From an uncultured Ruminococcus sp. (GTDB lineage: Bacteria > Bacillota > Clostridia > Oscillospirales > Acutalibacteraceae), in assembly GCA_902773035.1 (NCBI GenBank), contig CACYDB010000051.1, forward strand, positions 1 to 13,561: a stretch of 13,561 bases of DNA, in the 5' to 3' direction. Positions 6,198 to 11,652 of the stretch are shown piece after piece (the first letter of the stretch is position 1; each line of letters starts with the position of its first letter). A program made the translations under genes and the position numbers. The notes beneath the pieces are model-generated. The model searched no databases and was not told the DNA's origin. It was given only the letters and a program-made list of their open reading frames with translations.

Positions 6198-6761
6198 ATG
6201 AAACAACAAATCAAAACAACAGAGGCTATTTTTCCTATGCCGGTACTGCTTATTTCAACCTTTAACGACGACGGCAGCGTAAACGTAATGAACGCGGCCT
6301 GGGGAACGATGGCTAACCGCGGCACCGTCGCGCTTAACCTGACCGAAACCCACACAACCGTTGAGAACATCAAGGCTCGCAAGGGCTTTGTAGTTCATAT
6401 AGCGGACGCGAAGCACGTTGTTGAAGCTGACTGGTTCGGATTGGTTCACGGCAGAAACGAGCCCGAAAAATTCAAGAAATCAGGCTTCACCTATGAGAAA
6501 TCCGAGCTTGTAGACGCGCCCGTGATCAATGAGCTTCCAATCGCTATGGAATGTGAGTTCATCGAGTATCAGAGCGGCGACACAGGCTTGGGAGTAATCG
6601 GCAAGGTGCTGAAAACCTCCGCGGAGGAATCCCTCATTAAAGACGGAAAGGTTGATATCGACGCTCTCGAGGCGATCGCCTTCGACCCCTACACACACGG
6701 ATATTATAAAGTCTGCGGCAGAGTCGGAGACGCCTTTAAGGAAGGAGCAAAGTTAAAATGA
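6198..6761 (+). CDS. Flavin reductase-like protein (flavoredoxin type)
   Basis: This 187-residue cytoplasmic flavoprotein belongs to the flavin reductase-like FMN-binding family. Residues 1-40 (ending VNVMNAAWGTMANRG) and VALNLTETHTTVENI carry the FMN-contacting features, namely the Asn-x-x-x-Ala-Trp-Gly block and the Thr-x-x-Asn-Ile helix. The WFGLVHGRNEPEKFKKSGFT segment and GVIGKVL strand complete the split-barrel pattern. Members bind FMN and pass electrons from NAD(P)H or partner proteins. AGGAGG at 6184-6189 gives the start at 6198. The stop overlaps the next ATG by 4 bp (ATGA), so the hydrolase is translationally coupled to it. The electron acceptor is unknown; a flavodoxin is a reasonable but untested partner. 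Confidence 0.9.
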   Translation: MKQQIKTTEAIFPMPVLLISTFNDDGSVNVMNAAWGTMANRGTVALNLTETHTTVENIKARKGFVVHIADAKHVVEADWFGLVHGRNEPEKFKKSGFTYEKSELVDAPVINELPIAMECEFIEYQSGDTGLGVIGKVLKTSAEESLIKDGKVDIDALEAIAFDPYTHGYYKVCGRVGDAFKEGAKLK

Positions 6762-7744
6762 AAACAGCAAATCTAAAACTCACACAGGAATGGGACAAAA
6801 CCTTCCCGAAAAGCGACAAGGTCGATCACAGCAAGATAACCTTTATCAACCGCTACGGTATCACGCTCGCGGCTGATATGTATATACCGAAAAACTCAGA
6901 CGGCAAGCTGCCCGCGATAGCCGTAAGCGGTCCCTTCGGAGCGGTCAAGGAGCAGTGCTCGGGACTGTACGCTCAGACGATGGCGGAACGCGGATTCCTG
7001 ACGATCGCCTTCGACCCCTCATTCACGGGAGAAAGCGGCGGCGAGCCGAGATATATGGCTTCTCCCGACATCAACACCGAGGATTTTCAGGCTGCGGTTG
7101 ACTTCCTCTCAAACTGTGACAAGGCGGATCCCGACCGCATTGGAATCATCGGTATCTGCGGCTGGGGCGGAATGGCGCTGAACGCCGCGGCGCTCGACAC
7201 TCGAATCAAGGCGACAGTCGCCTCGACGATGTACGATATGACGCGCGTCAACGCAAACGGCTATTTTGACAGCGAGAACAGCGAGGAGCAGCGCTACGAG
7301 AAAAAGTCCGCGCTCAACAAGCTTCGCACCGCCGAATACGCGAAGGGCGAATACTCCCGCGCCGGAGGCTGCGTAGAGCTCCCCGTTCCCGAGGATATGC
7401 CCTTCTTTGTCAAGGACTACAGCGAGTATTACAAGGGCAGAGCCTATCACCCGCGCTCACTCAACTCCAACGAGGGCTGGAACAGTATCGGCTGTATGTC
7501 TTTTATGAATCAGCCGATTCTGAAGTACACAAACGAGATACGCTCATCCGTCCTGATCATTCACGGCGACAAGGCTCACTCCTGCTACTTCGGCAGGGAC
7601 GCTTACGCCGATATGACAAAGGACAGCAAGTACGCCGACAACAAAGAGCTGATGATAATCGAAGGCACGGTTCATACCGATTTGTACGACAACACAGACG
7701 TCATCCCCTTCGACAAAATGGAAAGCTTTTTCAACGCGATGTAA
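6758..7744 (+). CDS. Alpha/beta hydrolase (YcjY/dienelactone-hydrolase-like), atypical elbow
   Basis: This 328-residue cytoplasmic alpha/beta-hydrolase has the expected order: an oxyanion-region strand (PAIAVSGPFGAVKEQ), FDPSFTGESGGEPR, a nucleophile elbow, an insertion or cap region (about 150-260), an acid Asp271 (VLIIHGDKAH) and a His306 (EGTVHTDLYD). The elbow reads GICGWGG (132-138). The usual Gly-x-Ser-x-Gly serine is absent; Cys134 is the only nucleophile-like residue, reminiscent of the catalytic cysteine of dienelactone hydrolase. Trp136 is where a serine would sit in GxSxG registered one step later. The substrate is unknown; carbon-carbon or ester hydrolysis are possible. It is last in the operon, overlapping the flavin reductase gene by 4 bp and followed by a strong terminator. 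Confidence 0.88.
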   Translation: MKTANLKLTQEWDKTFPKSDKVDHSKITFINRYGITLAADMYIPKNSDGKLPAIAVSGPFGAVKEQCSGLYAQTMAERGFLTIAFDPSFTGESGGEPRYMASPDINTEDFQAAVDFLSNCDKADPDRIGIIGICGWGGMALNAAALDTRIKATVASTMYDMTRVNANGYFDSENSEEQRYEKKSALNKLRTAEYAKGEYSRAGGCVELPVPEDMPFFVKDYSEYYKGRAYHPRSLNSNEGWNSIGCMSFMNQPILKYTNEIRSSVLIIHGDKAHSCYFGRDAYADMTKDSKYADNKELMIIEGTVHTDLYDNTDVIPFDKMESFFNAM

Positions 7745-7767
7745 CGAATAACGCGCAACAAAAACAT

Positions 7768-7805
7768 AAAAAACTGTTCTCACAAAAAGAGAACAGTTTT
7801 TTTAT
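7768..7805 (+). terminator. Rho-independent terminator of the five-gene operon
   Basis: The stem CTGTTCTC/GAGAACAG (7774-7781 and 7789-7796) is extended by flanking A/T pairs. The loop is ACAAAAA, and TTTTTTT follows at 7797-7803. It lies just after the hydrolase stop at 7744 and before the TetR promoter. Confidence 0.93.
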
Positions 7806-7812
7806 TATAACA

Positions 7813-7831
7813 TATTGACACAATGTCAATA
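7813..7831. promoter_or_regulatory. TetR operator O1
   Basis: TATTGACA (7813-7820) and TGTCAATA (7824-7831) form a perfect 8-3-8 inverted repeat. It contains the -35 box of the downstream promoter. A related copy (O2) lies 36 bp further on. Confidence 0.82.
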
Positions 7832-7843
7832 AGGGTGTATAAT
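7815..7843 (+). promoter_or_regulatory. Consensus promoter of the TetR operon
   Basis: TTGACA (7815-7820) and TATAAT (7838-7843) are separated by exactly 17 bp, a perfect housekeeping consensus. A start near 7850 falls at the left edge of O2. Such a strong promoter flanked by two operators fits tight repression by the TetR protein it drives. Confidence 0.88.
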
Positions 7844-7848
7844 ATAGT

Positions 7849-7867
7849 TGCTGACACAGTGTCAATA
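7849..7867. promoter_or_regulatory. TetR operator O2
   Basis: The 19-bp site has the core TGACAC-A-GTGTCA (7852-7864). It matches O1 at 16 of 19 positions, with an identical right half TGTCAATA (7860-7867). It overlaps the predicted transcription start. The repeated site supports a real operator pair. Confidence 0.82.
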
Positions 7868-7891
7868 GAAATACGCGGGAGGAGATCAAAG

Positions 7892-8518
7892 ATGATCAAG
7901 GGTACACCGGAGCTGATTGAAAAGCGCAGAGAAGAAATCGTCAACGCTTGCGAGAAATTATACCGTTCAATGAGCTTCAAGGAAATCACGCTTAAAGAAA
8001 TCGGAAAGGTCACGGAGTTCTCAAGACCGACGATTTACAATTACTTTCAGACGAAGGAGGAAATTTTTCTCGCGCTGTTCAAGCGTGAATACGACAGATG
8101 GAACGAGGATTTACAGTCCATCTTAGACGGGAACGAAAAACTGTCCAAAAAGGAAATCGCCGACAAAATCGCCTCCTCCCTGCAAAAACGCAAACAGCTT
8201 CTCAGGCTGCTCTCGATGAACAACTACGAGATGGAGGCTAACAGCCGTCCCGAGCTGCTGACAGACTTCAAGCTCTCCTACGGCGCGTCACTCAAAATCT
8301 TCGCCCGTATACCCGAGAAATTCTGTCCCGATATGAGCGCAAAGGATATCGAGGATCTTATCTATATGTTCATCCCCTTTATGTTCGGCATTTATCCTTA
8401 CACAGCCGTAACCGAGAAACAGCGTACTGCGATGAAGGAAGCGGATATAGAATACAAATATCAAACCGTTCACGAAATCACTTATACTTATCTTATAAAA
8501 CTGCTCGGCGCCGACTGA
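7892..8518 (+). CDS. TetR-family transcriptional regulator
   Basis: This 208-residue repressor begins MIKGTPELIEKRREEIVNAC. The TetR DNA-binding domain occupies about residues 8-62, with the recognition helix in EFSRPTIYNYFQTKEEIF (42-59). The C-terminal ligand-binding and dimerisation domain is all-helical and too variable to predict its ligand. The start is ATG 7892, supported by GGGAGGAG at 7878-7885. An in-frame ATG at 7823 lies inside the first operator, upstream of the predicted transcription start, and cannot be used. The gene is first in its own operon, followed 21 bp later by an AKR. It probably represses itself and the four following genes until a ligand is bound. Family call firm, targets inferred. 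Confidence 0.95.
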   Translation: MIKGTPELIEKRREEIVNACEKLYRSMSFKEITLKEIGKVTEFSRPTIYNYFQTKEEIFLALFKREYDRWNEDLQSILDGNEKLSKKEIADKIASSLQKRKQLLRLLSMNNYEMEANSRPELLTDFKLSYGASLKIFARIPEKFCPDMSAKDIEDLIYMFIPFMFGIYPYTAVTEKQRTAMKEADIEYKYQTVHEITYTYLIKLLGAD

Positions 8519-8539
8519 CGCCGTCACGGGAGGCTAATA

Positions 8540-9592
8540 ATGAAATACACAAAACTCGGTAAAACTGATTTGAACGTATCACGTATCTGTATGGGCTGTA
8601 TGGGCTTCGGAGACGCGACAAGAGGTCAGCACAGCTGGACGATCGACGAAGCGCATACAAGGGAGATAATCAAACGCGGACTTGAGCTTGGAGTCAATTT
8701 CTACGATACCGCTATCGCCTACCAGAGCGGTACGAGCGAGCAGTACGTCGGACGGGCTCTGAGAGATTTCGCGAAGCGCGAGGACGTCGTAGTCGCTACA
8801 AAGTTCCTGCCGAGAACACAGTCCGAGATAGAAAGCGGCGTTACGGGACAAAAGCATATTGAAAATATGATCAACACCAGCCTGCAAAATCTCGGAATGG
8901 ACTATGTAGATTTGTACATCTATCATATGTGGGACTGGAACACACCGATCGAGGATATCCTCGACGGCTTAAACCGCGTAGTGAAGGCGGGCAAGGCAAG
9001 ATATATCGGTATCTCAAACTGCTTCGCGTGGCAGCTCGCCAAAGCAAACGCCATCGCGGAAAAAGAAGGCTTCGCAAGATTCGTCTCCGTTCAGGGACAT
9101 TATAACCTCATTTTCCGTGAGGAAGAACGCGAGATGGTTCCCTACTGCAAGGAGGAAAACATCGCTCTGACGCCTTACAGCGCGCTGGCAAGCGGCAGAT
9201 TATCACGCAAGCCCGATGAACAAAAAACAAAACGCGCCTCAGAGGACGCCTACGCAAAATTCAAGTATGACGCCACCGCAAAGCAGGACAGCGTTATCAT
9301 CAACAGAGTATCAGAGCTTGCCGACAAATACGGCGTTTCTATGACGGAGGTATCCTTGGCGTGGCTGCTCACAAAAGTCACCTCCCCTGTTGTAGGCGCG
9401 ACAAAGCTTCATCATATCGAAGGAGCGGCTAAGGCGGTCAGCTTAACGCTTACGGACGACGAGCTCGCCTATCTTGAGGAACCGTACACGCCGCACTCCT
9501 TAGCCGGCGTAATGGCTCAGAACAAACGCGAAAACGCGAAGGATAAACACGTCTGGTCAACAGGCAATCAATTAATCAGGGAGGAAAAATAA
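8540..9592 (+). CDS. Aldo/keto reductase, YghZ/Tas-like
   Basis: This 350-residue NADPH-type aldo/keto reductase belongs to the longer branch with N-terminus MKYTKLGKTDLNVSRICMGC. The tetrad is present: Asp56 (NFYDTA), Tyr61 (IAYQSG), Lys88 (ATKFLP) and His129 (YIYHMW). YIGISNC and the C-terminal VVGATKLHHIEGA cofactor segment follow. It should reduce aldehydes or ketones in the cytoplasm. It differs in length and motifs from the 280-residue AKR at 1449, so the two are not a recent duplication. CGGGAGG at 8527-8533 supports ATG 8540. Its stop codon directly abuts the next ATG at 9593. The ending HVWSTGNQLIREEK is a lineage-specific tail. The natural substrate is unknown. Confidence 0.94.
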   Translation: MKYTKLGKTDLNVSRICMGCMGFGDATRGQHSWTIDEAHTREIIKRGLELGVNFYDTAIAYQSGTSEQYVGRALRDFAKREDVVVATKFLPRTQSEIESGVTGQKHIENMINTSLQNLGMDYVDLYIYHMWDWNTPIEDILDGLNRVVKAGKARYIGISNCFAWQLAKANAIAEKEGFARFVSVQGHYNLIFREEEREMVPYCKEENIALTPYSALASGRLSRKPDEQKTKRASEDAYAKFKYDATAKQDSVIINRVSELADKYGVSMTEVSLAWLLTKVTSPVVGATKLHHIEGAAKAVSLTLTDDELAYLEEPYTPHSLAGVMAQNKRENAKDKHVWSTGNQLIREEK

Positions 9593-10345
9593 ATGGCTGA
9601 AAAAATCGTACAAACAGCAGGCAGAGAACAGCTCGGAGAATTTGCGCCAATGTTCGCTCACCTCAACGACGACGTATTGTTCGGCGAGGTATGGAACGAG
9701 GAAGCGATCGACGTCAAAACAAAATGTATCATCACGGTAGTATCGCTGATGGCGTCGGGAATCACCGATTCCTCGCTGAGCTATCATTTACAGAACGCAA
9801 AGGCTCACGGCGTAACAAAGGACGAGATCGCCGCGATCATCACCCATGCGACTATGTATGTAGGATGGCCGAAGGGCTGGGCGGTGTTCAGACAGGCAAA
9901 AGAAATCTGGAAAGAAGATTCAGTCGCCGTCAGCGACAGGGATAAATTCCAAAACGAGATTTTCTTCCCCATCGGCGAGCCCAATCCCTACGGAGATTAC
10001 TTCATCGGTCAGAGCTATCTCTCCCCCGTTTCAACCGAGCAGGTACCTGTATTCAACGTCACCTTTGAGCCGTGCTGTCGTAACAATTGGCATATTCACC
10101 ACGCCACACAGGGCGGAGGTCAGATGCTTATATGTATAGGCGGCAAAGGCTGGTATCAGGAGGAAGGCAATGCGCCTGTCGAGCTCAGAGAAGGTTCGGT
10201 CGTCAATATCCCCGCAAACGTCAAGCACTGGCACGGCGCGGCAAAGGACAGCTGGTTCTCACACCTAGCCCTTGAAATCAGCGGAGAAAACGCGTCAACC
10301 GAATGGCTTGAGCCTGTAACTGATGAAGAATACGAAAAACTATAA
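9593..10345 (+). CDS. Carboxymuconolactone decarboxylase-like/cupin fusion
   Basis: This 250-residue two-domain cytoplasmic protein pairs a carboxymuconolactone decarboxylase-like helical domain (about 12-110, with VKTKCIITVVSLMASGIT and AHGVTKDEIAAIITHATMY) with a cupin barrel (about 122-245). No AhpD-type CxxC is present in the first domain. Cupin metal ligands are visible: His167 and His169 (NNWHIHHATQ), with Gln173 where many cupins have Glu, and His212 or His214 (IPANVKHWHG). Such fusions occur beside AKRs and flavodoxins in anaerobes; their reaction is not settled. The ATG at 9593 immediately follows the previous stop, with CAGGGAGGA at 9578-9585, so expression is coupled to the AKR. 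A metal-dependent isomerase or decarboxylase role is only inference. Confidence 0.92.
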   Translation: MAEKIVQTAGREQLGEFAPMFAHLNDDVLFGEVWNEEAIDVKTKCIITVVSLMASGITDSSLSYHLQNAKAHGVTKDEIAAIITHATMYVGWPKGWAVFRQAKEIWKEDSVAVSDRDKFQNEIFFPIGEPNPYGDYFIGQSYLSPVSTEQVPVFNVTFEPCCRNNWHIHHATQGGGQMLICIGGKGWYQEEGNAPVELREGSVVNIPANVKHWHGAAKDSWFSHLALEISGENASTEWLEPVTDEEYEKL

Positions 10346-10361
10346 AGAAAGGCGGATAATT

Positions 10362-11027
10362 ATGAAAAAAATCATCGCATTATTAATAACGGCAGTTTTG
10401 ATCCTGGCGCTCGCAAGCTGCTCGGCAGGCAACACCGCAGGTCAGACAGCAACAAATTCCGACGAAGCCGTAACAGAATCGGCGTCAACAAAAGCTCCCG
10501 AAGCAACCAAGTCAGACGATAAAACCACTACGGATAACAACGATAAAGATAACAGCGGCAAAGCTCTGGTCACCTATTTCTCCGCGACAGGCACCACAAA
10601 AGGCGTAGCGGAGCAGATAGCGGATGTGACAGGAGCGGATATTTATGAAATCACTGCGGCAAAGCCCTATACGTCCGAGGATTTGGATTACAACGACAGC
10701 AATAGCCGCGCGACAAAGGAGCAGAACGATAAGGCCGTACGCCCCGAAATCAGCGGTAAAAAGATAAATACAGGGGACTACGACACTATTTATATCGGCT
10801 TCCCGATTTGGTGGGGCGAGGAACCGAGAATAATGGATACCTTTGTCGAAAGCTATGATTTCAGCGGCAAGACGGTGATCCCGTTCTGCACCTCAGGCAG
10901 CAGCCCGATAGATACCGCCGAGGATAACCTCAAAGCAAACGCGGGCTGCGGAGAGTGGAAGGACGGCAAACGTTTTTCCGCCGAAACCACCTCAAAAGAT
11001 ATAGAAACCTGGATAAAAACACTGTAA
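10362..11027 (+). CDS. Lipoprotein flavodoxin
   Basis: This 221-residue flavodoxin-fold protein carries a lipoprotein signal MKKIIALLITAVLILALASC; the lipobox LASC gives Cys20 as the lipidated residue. A Thr/Ser/Asp-rich tether (21-66) precedes the flavodoxin domain (67-221). The FMN phosphate loop is FSATGTTKG (73-81). IGFPIWWGEEPRIMDTF and YDFSGKTVIPFCTSGSSPI are the flavin-contacting loops. It should sit on the outer face of the membrane, unlike ordinary cytoplasmic flavodoxins, so its electron donor would have to act across or at the membrane. An in-frame ATG at 10323 would overlap the previous gene and bury the signal; ATG 10362 after AAAGGCGG is preferred. It is 14 bp upstream of another flavodoxin gene. 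Confidence 0.92.
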   Translation: MKKIIALLITAVLILALASCSAGNTAGQTATNSDEAVTESASTKAPEATKSDDKTTTDNNDKDNSGKALVTYFSATGTTKGVAEQIADVTGADIYEITAAKPYTSEDLDYNDSNSRATKEQNDKAVRPEISGKKINTGDYDTIYIGFPIWWGEEPRIMDTFVESYDFSGKTVIPFCTSGSSPIDTAEDNLKANAGCGEWKDGKRFSAETTSKDIETWIKTL

Positions 11028-11041
11028 AAGGAGAGATCATT

Positions 11042-11515
11042 ATGAGTAAAAAATTAGTAGCTTATTTTTCCGCAAGCGGAACAACAGCAAGCGTCGCGAA
11101 GAATCTGGCAAAAGCCGCGGAGGCTGAGCTTTATGAAATCAAGCCCGCCGTACCCTACAGCAAAGCTGACCTGAACTGGATGGATAAGCAAAGTCGCAGC
11201 TCACTTGAAATGCGCGACAAAAGCTCTCGTCCCGAGCTTGCCGACGCCGACGCGAATATCGCGGACTTTGACACGATATTTATCGGCTTTCCTATCTGGT
11301 GGTATATCGCGCCTACAATCATCAACAGCTTTTTAGAAGCATATGATTTCAGCGGCAAGAAGCTCGTTCTGTTCGCGACCTCGGGAGGCTCAGGCTTCGG
11401 CAAGGCAGTCGAGAGCTTACAGCCAAGCGCTCCGAACGCGACGATCACAGAGGGCGCGATCCTCAACGGCAGACCGAACGCGGCAAAGCTCAAGGCTTTC
11501 GCGGAAAAATACTGA
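11042..11515 (+). CDS. Cytoplasmic flavodoxin
   Basis: This 157-residue flavodoxin has no signal sequence. The phosphate loop FSASGTTASVAKNLA (9-23), IGFPIWWYIAPTI and YDFSGKKLVLFATSGGSGFG are typical FMN contacts. It resembles the domain of the lipoprotein flavodoxin just upstream (shared blocks VPYS/KPYT, IGFPIWW and YDFSGK), so the pair probably arose by duplication with gain or loss of the export signal. ATG 11042 is chosen because AAAAGGAGAG lies just before it; an upstream in-frame ATG at 10955 is inside the previous gene. It is the last gene of the TetR operon. It probably carries electrons for a cytoplasmic reductase; the partner is not identifiable here. Confidence 0.93.
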   Translation: MSKKLVAYFSASGTTASVAKNLAKAAEAELYEIKPAVPYSKADLNWMDKQSRSSLEMRDKSSRPELADADANIADFDTIFIGFPIWWYIAPTIINSFLEAYDFSGKKLVLFATSGGSGFGKAVESLQPSAPNATITEGAILNGRPNAAKLKAFAEKY

Positions 11516-11596
11516 TCAACCGCAAATAAAATCAGAGCAAGGTTATAAGCCTTACCGTAAACCCTGACACGCTTTTTTCTTTTTCTATGCGGAAAA

Positions 11597-11628
11597 CACC
11601 CCATAAGAGTCTCAGCTCTTACGGGGTG
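11597..11628. terminator. Hairpin terminator between convergent genes
   Basis: CACCCCATAAGAG (11597-11609) pairs with CTCTTACGGGGTG (11616-11628), with one mismatch and a 6-nt loop. On the minus strand it is followed by TTTTCC, as expected for the serpin gene ending at 11653. On the plus strand AATTTATTTA follows, and it may also stop the flavodoxin operon. A T-run at 11573-11585 upstream has no clear stem of its own. Confidence 0.78.
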
Positions 11629-11652
11629 AATTTATTTATCATTATTCAAGGC

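Noticed and set aside
7109..7450. Minus-strand open frame of 113 codons in the hydrolase gene
   Set aside because: It is a shadow of a well-supported coding region, without a start signal or family features.
7823..7891. Upstream in-frame ATG for the TetR gene
   Set aside because: It lies in operator O1 and upstream of the predicted transcription start, and ATG 7892 has a strong ribosome binding site.
10323..10361. Upstream ATG for the lipoprotein flavodoxin
   Set aside because: It overlaps the CMD-cupin gene and would place 13 charged residues before the lipoprotein signal.
10955..11041. Upstream ATG for the last flavodoxin
   Set aside because: It is inside the preceding gene in another frame; the ribosome binding site before 11042 and the MSKKLVAYFS start are typical.
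11540..11585. Possible separate terminator of the last flavodoxin gene
   Set aside because: The only stem (AAGG/CCTT type) is short and lies about 19 nt from the T-run; the hairpin at 11597 is more convincing.
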